NCBI GenBank assembly: GCA_964017045.1
Contig: OZ024802.1
Location: 28,358,793-28,422,792, forward strand
Direction of reading: 5' to 3'
Length of the DNA: 64,000 nucleotides
Source of the DNA: Omphiscola glabra
Lineage: Eukaryota; Mollusca; Gastropoda; Lymnaeidae
The notes under the pieces were generated by a model, which saw only the letters and a list, made by a program, of their open reading frames with translations, ran no database searches and was not told the origin of the DNA. Position numbers and translations under genes: made by a program. Position 1 is the first letter of the stretch, and every line of letters starts with the position of its first letter. Shown one piece after another: positions 47,277 to 57,752 of the stretch.

Positions 47277-48262
47277 TTCAGACTATATTTTTACTTGCAA
47301 GGGCGGAAGTCTGGGTGTTATGCTCAGAAACGGTATCGAAAATTTTGCCACCGACTCTGGGGTGCAGGATATTATGTTTAAAAAATGAACTTTCTCAATC
47401 TTGAGAACCTCTGCTAAAAAGAGTCCCCAGCATAAAATTGACCTGACCCTATAGAACTAATTTTTAAATCACTGCGCAGATAAGAACTATTTAATATCTC
47501 TGCACAGTGAGGAACTATTTTATATCCCTACACAGAGAGGAACTATTTTATATAACTAAATTTCGACGAAACATTTGATAAATATGAAAGAAAATTTTTT
47601 ACAATCCGCTTTATTAATTTATGCCGCTCGTTATGTATTTTATATCCTTCCCCGCATATCCCCCACCCCCAATAAACTGATTGGCTCTAATCAAATCCAC
47701 CACCCCCCCCCCAACTTCTGGTTTCACTTATCAAATAACAACTTCTCATCGTGTGCGGGGGGGGGGGGGGGGGGCGCTTAATTGCATGTAATCAAGGAAT
47801 ATTTCTGGACTGTTCAAAATTATAGGGGGATATTTTAAAAAAAAAACAAACTCGGTTACAATTATAGACAAGTGAACGGTACATGCTGGGACTCTGGTGC
47901 CGGCAGGTGGGTCAGAGGTCATACGTAACAGCATGCAAGTGCAGAATGAATCCAGAGCTTCTAGTACCTGCTGTTAGGTCAGACATTATGTGGTGCAGGT
48001 GACGAGTGCATGTGTTCTGATACGTCACGACGCCAATCCAAGTAATGGTATCCTATAAAGATGGGATGTGGATTTTCTATTGCCCATTTGATGAAAGTTC
48101 ATTTATTCGTGTCGGGGATAGTAGCGTCCTCCAATTAACCCTTTGCAGATGCTCGAAATTAGTCATCCTTTTTATTTCGAAGTTGTTAGTTGGTTGAACC
48201 GTGTAAAATAAGCCAAAATTGTGCGCACACAAATTAGCGTAATCTGCTGAATTTTGTGTATT
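47277..48262. other. Mostly unique sequence with G18 tract
   Basis: Contains a short 31-bp array (listed separately) and a G18 tract at 47757-47774. No gene recognised. Confidence 0.5.
47481..47562. repeat. ~31-bp minisatellite, 3 copies
   Basis: Three copies of gaactattttatatccctac then acagagag. Confidence 0.75.
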
Positions 48263-48263
48263 A

Positions 48264-48516
48264 TAGGAGGAGTCCAATTGCAAATCCTGCTAAGTCATTT
48301 TTTTTAAAATGAGTTATCTATATTGTCTGGTTAATCAAGTGTCAATCTACAGCATTTTCTGTATTTAATGATTAAAAAGCTGTATGCAAGTCTAAAATTC
48401 ACCACTTTTAAAAATGTACAAATGCTTTATTCGCTATATAAATTAATTTACAAAAGCTCATTTTTCTCTGAATAAAAAAGAAGTTACTTAGCAGGGTTTA
48501 CCATTAGACTCCTCGT
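48264..48516. mobile_element. 253-bp palindromic element
   Basis: The left arm ggaggagtccaattgcaaat then cctgctaagtca (48266-48297) pairs with the reverse complement of 48484-48514. By eye about 27 of 34 positions match. Weaker pairing continues inward (aaaatgag). No clear target duplication is seen. Interpreted as a foldback MITE of unknown class. Confidence 0.6.
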
Positions 48517-49155
48517 ATGGTAATAAGGAAAGGGGGCGGTGCGAAAAGGACATCAGATAGTAACTCACATCATTGTACTAGTGTGGCTGTATTGCGGAGA
48601 GAAAACAATGTCAGCAAGTATCGCCTAATGTAATGAGGTATGGAGATATCTCACTTCGGTAGGCCTGCTAATGTTTTAATTATATGTGTGATCATGCTTC
48701 AACAACAGCAAAAAAAGTACGTCCACAAATATCTGGGCACAGTTCGAATTCCATTCATTTTCTAAATTGAATTATAACCAAAAAATATGTGTCTCAAGGT
48801 TGATAGGGGTGCAATTTCAGCTCTTGCCGCGGGGCGCCATTCGCCCTCAGAGCGCCTCTGACGAGAAATAAACCGCGTCTACACGAGTCGGGACAACATC
48901 CTTGTCCGATCAGATGCACCGATATCTCCGGCGAGATCGGCGGCTGGCAGGAGCGAGTAAACGAAACGTGGTTTGTGTTTGCGAGGAAAATATCGATACC
49001 CCTAACGGGGCCCGGAATGTAAGATAAACACGATACTATTGATTGTGCTCAAGGTGAATACTCGATACGGCCCACGTATCAAATTTGACTGTGTGCGAAG
49101 CAGGTTAATTTTATAATCTGAAACATCGAAGGCCGGTATGCAATAGAATACGCAC
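48517..49155. other. Unique sequence, GC-richer in the middle
   Basis: 48820-49020 is GC-rich and non-repetitive (cgatatctccggcgagatcg). No coding frame is supported. It could be regulatory, but nothing here shows it. Confidence 0.45.
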
Positions 49156-49575
49156 TGTGTTTATTGTCCGAGAGAGACGGGAAATGAACCGGTCATTTCA
49201 ATTGTTCGAGAATGAACCGGGCATTTCAAATGTCCCAGAAGAAACCGGTCATTTCAATTGTCCGAGAAGAAACCACCAATTTCAAATGTCCGAGAAGAAT
49301 CGGAAAATTTCAATTGTCCGAGAAGAATCGGACCATTTTAATTGTCCGAGAAGAATCGGTCCATTTCAATTGTCCGAGAAGAATCCGTCCATTTCAATTG
49401 TCCGAGAAGAATCCGTCCATTTCAATTGTCCGAGAAGAATCGGTCCATTTCAATTGTCCGAGAAGAATCCGTCCATTTCAATTGTCCGAGAAGAATCCGT
49501 CCATATCAATTGTCCGAGAAGAACCGGGTTTTTTTATTGTCCGAGGATGAACCGTTCATTTCATTTGTCCGATTG
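49156..49575. repeat. 28-bp minisatellite, ~15 copies
   Basis: Unit tttcaattgtccgagaagaa then tcggtcca, 28 bp. The two ends are diverged (gagaatgaaccgggca; gaggatgaaccgttca) and the middle is homogeneous. Confidence 0.93.
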
Positions 49576-50283
49576 TTGCGATATGTAACTGATTGTGACA
49601 GGAAAAGTGGGGGGAGGGGTAAATAATTTAAAATAGCGTGACGTACTTAAAGGACTGTCCCTTATGTTAATTGCTGCTAAACGTATTTTTTATCAATAGA
49701 AGGTGTGGACAGTGGGCAGTGGACAATAGTCTGACTATGAGTTAAATGGCGTCCACCCGGTCATGTGCACTTCATGAGAGACGAAAGTAAATCCCCGCAC
49801 TATCGAACGCCCTTTCCTACGGCTTAAAACAAAGCTTTAAAAGACATTTAACCTTTTCAAAGATTCCGTTTCTCCATTCACTTATCTCTCTCTACTCGCC
49901 AAAACTTCTGTACACACGATCCACTTCGGTGTATCTGATTTCACGGGATTCGACTTTAGTGGCTTCTACTTTACAAAACATTTAGTTTCATGTTTTAAAA
50001 TAATAATAATAATAATACAAATAAATGATTGGACGTTTTGATGACATTGTACAAGAACGGGAGCTCGTGTTACATTTCTCACGTCGAATAATTTATTTCA
50101 TTACTTTTCACTTCCTCCCCCCCCCCCTTTCCACCCCAACCCGCGTAACACAGTAAAGATGAAATTTTTATCCCGGCCAAAAATGAAAAATGTAATTATG
50201 AATGATTCGCACCGAAATGGAGTCGAGTTTATGCGAGTGTGACGTCAATAAAGGGGAAGTAACTCCATCGGGAGTTGGGGTTG

Positions 50284-50315
<32 letters not shown>

Positions 50316-50540
50316 GGATACATTTTTATTAGTCAATCAGACCGCATCGCGTGATGTCAACAGCAGCAAGCCAGCCAATGAAATCTCTTCTAATTTGTCA
50401 CCGTTGTCAGGGAAACAATATTGCTGTTAAGAAACAACTCAACGGATAAATTTAATAAATAAATACGAATAATACAGTTCCTGTTTGAGATCATTCCCTC
50501 TGCGTACATATAAAAAACGTAATTGCAAGAACATATTTTT
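49576..50540. other. Unique sequence with T29 tract
   Basis: Contains a run of 29 T at 50284-50312, (ata)n at 50002-50016, C-rich 50117-50127 and one tgacgtca at 50240-50247. No gene recognised. Confidence 0.5.
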
Positions 50541-50882
50541 ATGCATATTCATACTAGGACCAGGTTGTGTATGATATGTATAGTCCATTCTAGATCGAGG
50601 ACGTGCATTTTAGATCGACTCCATACTAGGTCCAGGACCTACGTTCTATGTCCACTCCATACTAGGTCCAGGACCTACGTTCTATGTCCACTCCATACAA
50701 GGGCCAGGACCTACGTTCTATGTTCACTCCATACTAGGTCCAGGACCTACGTTCTATGTTCACTCCATACTAGGTCCAGGACCTACGTTCTAAGTCCACT
50801 CCATACTAGGGCCAGGACCTACGTTCTAAGTCCACTCCATACTAGGGCCAGGACCTGCATTCCATGACACTCAATACTATGA
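50541..50882. repeat. 36-bp minisatellite, ~9 copies
   Basis: Unit ctccatactaggtccaggac then ctacgttctatgtcca, 36 bp. The first two copies are strongly diverged. Later copies differ by tccactcc/ttcactcc and ggtcc/gggcc. Confidence 0.92.
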
Positions 50883-51028
50883 CCAGAACCTCGATTTTTT
50901 TGTGGCGTCCAATTTATAACAAATCCATGGATAACAACGCAATCGGTGTGTAATCCATGGCTAAAATATGCGTCATTTAAGTGGATAACTCCAGACACTT
51001 TCTTATTGCTATCGCTCATGGTGTAGGA

Positions 51029-51209
51029 CAGCGGTTCTCAACCCCTTTGGGGGTCGAATAACCCTTTCACAAGGGTCGCCTAAGACCATTGGAAAACCTA
51101 TACTCTACAGTTATGAAGTAGCAACGAAAATAAGTTTGTGTTTGGGGGTCGCCACAGCATGAGGAACTGTATTAAAGGGTCGCTGACTTAGGAAGGTTGA
51201 GAACCACCG
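51029..51209 (+). mobile_element. SPIN-like hAT MITE, copy B (181 bp)
   Basis: Perfect 8-bp target duplication gtgtagga at 51021-51028 and 51210-51217. Termini are cagcggttctcaac and gttgagaaccaccg. Interior includes tgggggtcgaataaccctt, acaagggtcgcctaagacca, gttatgaagtagcaacgaaa and gaggaactgtattaaaggg. Same orientation as copies A and C. No transposase. Confidence 0.92.
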
Positions 51210-51332
51210 GTGTAGGAGAATGGTTGTACCTGAGGCTCACATTGGAGCTTGTTCACCACTTCTTGGCTTTACGACGCTGGCTCTTCCCACCCAAACCTGG
51301 GACCTGAGTCAATATTTACCTAGGAACGGCCT

Positions 51333-51602
51333 CAGTATTAGTGTACCATCTTGATGTGCCCTCAATGTTAGTGCATCATCTTGATGTGCCCTCAATGTTA
51401 GTTCACCATCTTGATGTGCCCTCAATGCTAGTGCACCATCTTGATGTTCCCTCAATGTTAGTGCACCATCTTGATGTGCCCTCATTGCTAGTGCACCATC
51501 TTGATGTGCCCTCAGTGCTAGTGCACCATCTTGATGTGCCCTCAATGTTAGTGCACCATATTGATGTGCCCGCAATGTAAGTGCACCATCTTGATATACC
51601 CT
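51333..51602. repeat. 30-bp minisatellite, 9 copies
   Basis: Unit ccatcttgatgtgccctcaa then tgttagtgca. The 10-codon period opens 79- and 149-codon frames on opposite strands, not considered genes. Confidence 0.95.
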
Positions 51603-51687
51603 AGGTAATGAGTTAGACATATAGAAACGGTGCCCCTGAGAAATGAAATATTTTCTCATCTCAATGATAAACCTGTTGGCAAAATCG

Positions 51688-51837
51688 GTTATGAAACTTT
51701 CAGTAAATTCAATTATGAGTTTACTGAAAGCAAGTTCAATTATGAAACATTCAGTCAAATCAGTTATGAAACTTTCAGTAAATTCAATTATGAGTTTACT
51801 GAAAGTAAGTTCAATTATCGCCTCAAAGGAGATTTAG
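51688..51837. repeat. 75-bp tandem duplication with hairpins
   Basis: Two copies of a 75-bp unit (gttatgaaactttcagtaaa at 51688 and 51763). Each contains the perfect 11-bp inverted repeat ctttcagtaaa / tttactgaaag around a 12-base loop, at about 51697-51730 and 51772-51805. Confidence 0.85.
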
Positions 51838-52560
51838 TTCATCAAAACATGAAAGACATTTTCTCATAGTGGTCACAATATTTTTTTAAAATTGAAACTA
51901 ACTTTAATGGCTTAATGTCGAATGTAAATTAAACCAAACGTCTTTTTTTTTTTTTTTTTTTTTTTTTCTTACAGTAATTTTTAATGAACTGATATTATTT
52001 TTCTTTCCTTTGGGATTTTTTTTTAAAAACTTTAGCATTCATCATTTTTTCAAGATAACTTTCCAACACTTCGTTAAAACACAGTTTGGCTTGTTGGTTT
52101 GTGTGGAATACCAAACTACGTCTCCATGACGATGGCATTATTGTGTTACATTTCTCACTTTTTCTCTCTCGCTCACTCTCTCTCTCTCTTATTTTTCTGT
52201 AACGAAAGTCTAACAGTGACATTTTTAAACAACACACACATACATGATGGTAGAAAATTCCGTGATTTCAGTGTTCTCGTGTTGTTGATAAAAGTCACAC
52301 ATTTATTATAGATTGTCGTATCCGCTTCTTATCTTCTTTTAAATTGAAAAAATAAATTATAATAACTAAACGTCACTAATATAGATATAATAACCGCACG
52401 TGTTTCTGCGTGTGCTGTGCCTTTAATGATTTTCTAATCGGGGGGGGGGGGGGGGGGGTCCCGGTAAGGGGGGGGGGGTAGCGGCTAGCCTCGATTATGA
52501 ACAACGTAAATTCTGTATCAATTAGAGTACTTTTCAATTTTGGCTACGTGTAATTAAAAT
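51838..52560. other. Unique A/T-rich sequence with long T and G tracts
   Basis: T23-24 at about 51944-51967 followed by cttacag, a CT microsatellite at 52163-52190, and G19 at 52440-52458 followed by G11. No gene recognised. Confidence 0.5.
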
Positions 52561-53142
52561 AATCTTGTGAAACCTTGCATTGTGTGTCTGACAAATTAAT
52601 TGCGTGGGTCAAGTAATTAATCTTATGAAACCTTGCATTGTGTCTGACAAATTATGTGCGTGGGTCAAGTAATTAATCTTGTGAAACCTTGCATTGTGTC
52701 TGACAAATTAGGTGCGTGGGTCAAGTAATTAATCTTGTGAAACCTTGCTTTGTGTGTCTGACAAATTATGTGCGTGGGTCAAGTAATTAATCTTGTGAAA
52801 CCTTGCATTGTGTCTGACAAATTAGGTGCGTGGGTCAATTAATTAATCTTGTGAAACCTTGCTTTGTGTGTCTGACAAATTAGGTGAGTGGGTCAAGTAA
52901 TTAATCTTGTGAAACCTTGCATTGTGTGTTTGACAAATGTGGTGCTTGGGTCAAGTAATTAATCTTGTGAAACCTTGCTTTGTGTGTTTGACAAATGTGG
53001 TGCTTGGGTCAAGTAATTAATCTTGTGAAACCTTGCTTAGTGTGTTTGACAAATGTGTTGCGTGGGTCAAGTAATTAATCTTGTGAAACCTTGCATTGTG
53101 CGTCTGACAAATTAGGTGCATGGGTCAAGTAATTAATCTTTA
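52561..53142. repeat. 56-60 bp minisatellite, 10 copies
   Basis: Ten copies begin with gtgaaaccttgcattgtg and continue tctgacaaattaggtgcgtg, ggtcaagtaattaatctt. Length varies by a 2-bp gt difference. Variants tttgacaaatgtggtgctt are clustered in copies 7-9. Confidence 0.95.
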
Positions 53143-53904
53143 ATTCATGAGCTGCATCTTTTGATGCACGTGCTTCTCAGCCATTGGTTGGCGGGGGTTT
53201 CTTTAGTCCAGGTTAGCCGCACCGATCGCTTTCAGCCAAGCCCCCCGAGCGCCCCCCCCCCCACACACCCCTTTCCCATCCCACCCGCCACCCCGATCCG
53301 AGCAATTGGCCGAGGATCAAAATGTTGTCAACAAGAATCAGCGCCACGGGCGCCCATTAATGACCAGGGGAGAGAATCTACAGACGTCTGCTAAATAAGG
53401 TATTATGGGATCTCCGGACATCCCCCGCAGGGTGGAAAGATCGCAAAAGTGGCAGATTAAAGGAGGCCCGCGAACGTGGTCAGTCAATTGTGGGTGCGGG
53501 CGGGGGGGGGGAGTTGGGGGTGGGGGTTAATCAAAGTACAAGGGAGGGCCGGTGTCATCTCGTGGACTCACGGTCGGTCCGAGACGAGACGAGACTTTCA
53601 GGGTCGGGATTTAGAATGAGTTATAGAGTTACTTAACCAATCGCTCGGCGGATATGCCTGGACCTTCTCTGGGGAGGCCGGGATATCGATCTCGAATGTC
53701 AAATTTAATCAATAAGTTCACCAAGCACAGAAGGTAAGGGGTTAAAGTCATTCCTTTCGTCAATTTTCCTTCCAGAAATCAGTTGGCCTTTCAGCTCAAA
53801 AAAGAAAGATGATCCAAAGGTTGTTTTCGTATTCAACTCGTCATTATCAGAAATAGAATTTTGGACAAGATTTCTGAGTTTTTCGGTCTAGAAAACTATT
53901 TATA
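53143..53904. other. Unique GC-rich sequence
   Basis: 53160-53700 is GC-rich, contains C-runs (53248-53257) and G-runs (53503-53511), and includes cgagacgagacgagact at 53579-53595. No coding or RNA gene recognised. Confidence 0.5.
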
Positions 53905-54106
53905 AATTATTTCATGCTTCTACGTTATATCATTCCATGCTTCTACGTTATATCATTCCATTTTTCTACATAATATCATTCCATGCTTCTACGTTATATC
54001 ATGCCATGCTTCTACGTTACATCATTCCTTGCTTCTACGTTAAATCATTCCATGCTTCTACGTGATATAATCATTCCATGCTTCTACGTTATATCATTCT
54101 ATGCTT
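53905..54106. repeat. 23-bp minisatellite, left part (~9 copies)
   Basis: Unit atcattccatgcttctacgt then tat, 23 bp. The array is cut at 54106 in the word atgctt by an inserted retrotransposon fragment and resumes at 54745. Confidence 0.93.
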
Positions 54107-54744
54107 AATAATAATAATAATAATAATAAAGTTCATTTGAAAAATCACGCTTCATCCCCAAAGGCTCGAAGCGCGGTACAAAAACTAAGCAGGGAGATAA
54201 TAACAAGCTGGAAAAGATTGTAGACATCATCATTCCAGCAGGTGTTTGCGAAATATATGAGTTTTTAAATTTGTTTTGAAGGACTCCAGCGTCTGGTTGT
54301 TTTTGAGAGCGTCAGGAAGGGTGTTCCAAATGGTTGGGCCAGCAAATGCGAACGTGCGCTTTCCGTAAGTTTCAAGGCGAACACGCGGTATCGAGAGTTT
54401 GCCACTATCGATGAGCGGAGTTGTCTAGTGGGTACATAAGGCGTCATGAGCGCTTGGAGATAGGACGGCGCCAGGTCATGCAAGCAGCGGTAGCACAGAG
54501 TTGCGATTTTGTACTCTATACGAGCGCGGACCGGCAGCCAATGCAATTCTATCAGAAGAGTTTTAGCATGGTCGAATTTGCGTTTACGAAGAACAATTCG
54601 AGCCGCATTATTCTGTGCTTTTTGAATTTTATCAAGGAGCGTAGCTGGAAGACCCACCATGAGAGCATTGCAGTAGTCCATGCGTGATAGCACGAATGCA
54701 GACATCAGCCTCTTTGATGCATCCAACGTTAAGAAGGGTCTGAT
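54107..54744 (-). mobile_element. 5'-truncated LINE inserted in the 23-bp array (638 bp)
   Basis: Non-array sequence lying between two halves of the same minisatellite. On the minus strand it ends in a (TTA)n tail (plus-strand taataataataataataa at 54107-54129), as expected for a LINE 3' end. It holds the C-terminal coding fragment described next plus about 100 bp of 3' UTR. The word atgctt flanks both sides (54101-54106, 54745-54750) and may be part of the target duplication, though in a tandem array this is ambiguous. Confidence 0.85.
54230..54741 (-). pseudogene. LINE ORF2 C-terminal fragment, one frameshift
   Basis: In the minus-strand frame the translation shows, in order, FVLSRMDYCNALMVGLP, AQNNAARIV, KFDHAKTLL, LHWLPVRARIEYKI, LHDLAPSYLQALMTPY and PTRQLRSS. 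These are the conserved blocks after the reverse transcriptase palm in CR1/L2/Jockey-type non-LTR elements. Near 54409-54414 the conserved reading shifts by one base. In the new frame it continues through a PRVRLETYG block, an IWNTLP block and an LKTHIF block to a stop at 54230-54232. The catalytic palm (FADD box) and endonuclease are absent because of 5' truncation. It is a dead copy and has no start codon of its own. The clade is not resolved; the (TTA)n tail would fit several. Confidence 0.9.
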
Positions 54745-54962
54745 ATGCTTCTAGGTTATATCATTCCATGCTTCTAGGTTATATCATTCCATGCTTCTAC
54801 GTTATATCATTCCATGCTTCTACGCTACATCATTCCATGCTTCTACTTTGCATCTTTCCTTGCTTCTACGTTACATCATTCCATGATTCTACGTTACATC
54901 ATTCCATGCTTCTATGTTACATTATTCCGTCCTTTACGCTATATCATTCTATGCTTCTACGG
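54745..54962. repeat. 23-bp minisatellite, right part (~9 copies)
   Basis: Same unit as 53905-54106. This half is richer in variants (ctaggttat, ctacgctac, ctttgcatc, tccgtccttt). Confidence 0.93.
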
Positions 54963-55484
54963 TGAAGAACTTCTTTATCCCAATTCTTTGCTTGGAAAAA
55001 AACGCAAGTTTATGACAGCCCCATTTCCTACAAACCCCCCCCCCCCCTTTTTGCCAATCTTTGATGAACATTAGACCAAAAAACCGAATCCTACAAGAAT
55101 CGTCATATCGGCTGCTGTGAGATAAAGGATCACGTTATACAATAGTCCATTTCTTGTCATGAGACCAGGGACCCAATCCTGCAATAGTAGTCCCCATAGT
55201 TTGCCAAGAGGCTAATGACCAAATTCTACAATAATCGTCATATTGATATCACCATAAGACCAATGACCAATTTATGTTGGTCGGGGGCGAATCTCGAGTC
55301 GAAGAGAGTCGCACGAATGAAATTGCGGCATAAAATATGTATATTTCATGAGTGGCTGGGTCCCAACCCCTAGACAGAAACCAGCGCTCCAAACGAGCAT
55401 CTGGACAATGTTCTGTCACTAAAATTCTTACATCCATGAAAGAGTGAAAACTATACTCCTGTTTATATTTGTATTAATATTATA
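54963..55484. other. Unique sequence, no gene seen
   Basis: C12-13 run at about 55037-55048. The phrase gaccaatgaccaa-like words recur at 55210-55270 but too loosely to call a repeat. Confidence 0.45.
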
Positions 55485-55492
55485 CCCTGGAC

Positions 55493-55670
55493 CAGCGGTT
55501 CTCCACCCGTGCGGTCGCAACCCTTTCACAGGGGTCGCCTAAGGCCATCGAAAAACTCATGTACTCTACCGTTATGAAGCAATTATGAAAATAATTGTGG
55601 GGGTGGGGGTCGCAAGAAAATGAGAAACTGTATGAAAGGGTCGCGGCGTTCGGAAGGTTGAGAACCATCG
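55493..55670 (+). mobile_element. SPIN-like hAT MITE, copy C (178 bp)
   Basis: Flanks are ccctggac (55485-55492) and ccctagac (55671-55678), an 8-bp target duplication with one mismatch. Termini are cagcggttctccac and gttgagaaccatcg. It retains cacaggggtcgcctaaggcc and gggtcgcggcgttcggaag. It appears the most diverged of the three copies. Confidence 0.88.
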
Positions 55671-55678
55671 CCCTAGAC

Positions 55679-56499
55679 AACCGTTTCTATTTAATACATA
55701 CATGACCGGTAAGACGCATTCAGTTTACTAACAATAACGAGAAAACTGAAGTGAATGACACGACTTATGTTTTTTTAAAAAAAGCTGACAGAGTCTATCC
55801 CGACGTCTGTTAGTACTCCTGTTTCTAGATAAAAAAGAGAACGACGTGGCTATTCGAACCCGGGTACCAGAAGTGAGAGGTTAGGATTAAAAAAAAAACT
55901 ATTTAAAATATTATTGTTGGATTTGTAAGACAAATTGAGGTATCAAATGAAAGATAATTGAATGGACTATACGTTTGTAAACTTACTCCTTCAGTTTAAC
56001 TAAAATAAACTACCACAAATAACATCCGAATAGCATTTAGTCAAAATGAACCCGGACACGCAGCGCCGCCATTCGCACCCGGGTCCCATTACGAATAGTC
56101 GCGGCCAAAAAAGAAACAAGCGCAAACACCTCTGATTCTTCAGACGGTTGCAGTGCCCTATAGGGCTGGATAGAAAATACAGACTCTTGTCACAAAACAA
56201 TCCATCTCATCACACACAAGACCCTCGAAAAAATACATATGCATGCAATAATGATTATAAAAACTTCAGTGTTTTTTGTCCTTTCAAGCTTCCTTTTTTA
56301 AGTTATTTACCAAGATTCCCTTTTGGTTTGTTTATTTCACGTCAGATGGCGCTCAACTAACAGGCTCGTAATGTTTTGTTGTTGTTCAAAATCAGCCCAA
56401 AAATACGATTTCTAACATTGTCTTCTAGGTGTGAGCATTGTGCAAGACACCGCATAATCTCAAACGATACCATGAGATCTCCAACAAAAATGAAAAAAG
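55679..56499. other. Unique sequence with B-box-like words
   Basis: Minus-strand words acccgggttcgaatagcc (about 55851-55868) and acccgggtgcgaatggcg (about 56066-56083) resemble the tRNA B box. No A box or cloverleaf could be fitted, so tRNA or SINE is not called. Confidence 0.4.
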
Positions 56500-56590
56500 A
56501 CGCCACGAGATCTCACAAGACGCCACGGGATATCAAAAGACGCCGCGGGATCTCACAAGATGCCACGGGATCTCACAAGACACCCTGTGA
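56500..56590. repeat. ~22-bp minisatellite, 4 copies
   Basis: Unit gatctcacaagacgccacgg then ga, with variants gatatcaaaagacgccgcgg and gatctcacaagacaccctg. Confidence 0.85.
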
Positions 56591-57579
56591 TGGCAATCAT
56601 TAGCGCAGCTGGTTATTAAACCGTGGGAATTTAAATTTCTTCATTTTTAAATTATGTTTTTCTTATTCTTCGCCATTAAGTTAACAATAATGCACTGTTT
56701 AACTGTGCTTTTGAACTACAACCAGGGAGTCGCACACCTTGAGAATATTGAGTCCCTTTCTTTATTCTCTCTTTTGTTTTTATTTTTGTTCCTCGGTGAT
56801 TTTTCTCAATTTTTTTTTATTTAATTGGTTTCTACTTTTATCACAAATGTTTCAATAGATTACATCACTGGTGCTCAACCCATTAGTCGCGCACCCCAAA
56901 TGGGGTTGCGGGTTTGTTTTGATTTTTTTCTGAGTAGTCGCCCACGGCAATACTAAACGAAAATAGAGTATTTCTGATCAACATCCTCAAAATTTTAGAG
57001 TAAACTATCTATCGTGGGTGTGATTTCACGTGATTTTATTAATTTGTTTTAAAATGTATCGAGGTCGCAGCTCATATTGGTTTTTTAAAATGGGGTCGCG
57101 ACTCAAAAACGAAGTTTAGAATTTAGATCGAATAGAGTCCCCACCCCCACCCCTTTTTTTTTTTCAAATAATTTGGAAAAGGGTCGCGAAATTCTTGACC
57201 CCACATTCTTCAAAGTGCGAAACAGTATTGAACTCGTTACTAATTGTCAGGTATCGCCTTGGAGTTGGTCTGTCATATGTAAAAAAAAATAAAGACGATG
57301 GTGTTTGCAGTAATCGGATACTTAAAGTCTGATCTACACATAGAATCGATATCGAAATAAGACACGGAGATAAGATTTAAACTGTGACGTCATTTTCATT
57401 TATTGCTCACGAGATGTCGCATAAGAAGATGAAAACTTAAGCGTGACGTCATACGACTGTGATAGGGTTGGGCAAACGACGATTCAATTTCGTAGTTTGT
57501 TATATACTTGTCCCAGTCGGCGACTGGATAAAAGTTTGAAACTAAAAATCTGGCAATTTTTCTGTTCCTTTTATATGCG
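56591..57579. other. Unique sequence with possible old hAT remnant
   Basis: 56876-57235 begins actggtgctcaacccattag, includes ggggtcgcgactcaaaaacg and gggtcgcgaaattcttgacc, and ends near cagtattgaact. This style recalls hAT elements but the termini pair poorly and no target duplication is seen. Two tgacgtca words lie at 57385-57392 and 57444-57451. No gene seen. Confidence 0.35.
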
Positions 57580-57752
57580 TGTGTGTCTGTTTGTGTGTGT
57601 GGGGGGGTGGTGGTGGGGGGGTTAGGGTTTAGGTAGGGAAGGTTCATTCGTCCTGAGTATGTGTGTGAGTCTGTGTGCATGTGTGTCAGTGTGCGAGTTT
57701 GTGTGTGTGTGTGCATGTGTGTCTGTGTGCGAGTTTGTGTGTGTGTCGTTGG
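57580..57752. repeat. (GT)n-rich low-complexity stretch
   Basis: Imperfect GT repeats with a duplicated block of about 44-50 bp (gtgtgcatgtgtgtcagtgt, gcgagtttgtgtgtgtg appears twice), interrupted by a G-rich segment at 57601-57620. Confidence 0.85.

Noticed and set aside
45711..47388. VMLQCHAS-type frames up to 437 residues in all three plus phases
   Set aside because: The 13-bp unit passes through all three phases, and the same peptide pattern appears in each, so it is a by-product of the repeat.
51944..51974. Splice acceptor (long T tract followed by cttacag)
   Set aside because: The sequence after it has stops in all frames close by and there is no nearby exon candidate. The T tract is one of many homopolymers here.
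52440..52490. Telomere-like or origin sequence from the G19/G11 tracts
   Set aside because: Pure G runs without a TTAGGG-type unit. More likely homopolymer instability.
55851..56083. tRNA genes from B-box-like words (acccgggttcgaatagcc and a related one)
   Set aside because: No A box at the right distance and no cloverleaf can be fitted on either strand.
56876..57235. hAT element beginning actggtgctcaaccc
   Set aside because: Termini pair poorly and no 8-bp duplication is visible. Kept only as a possible remnant in the spacer note.
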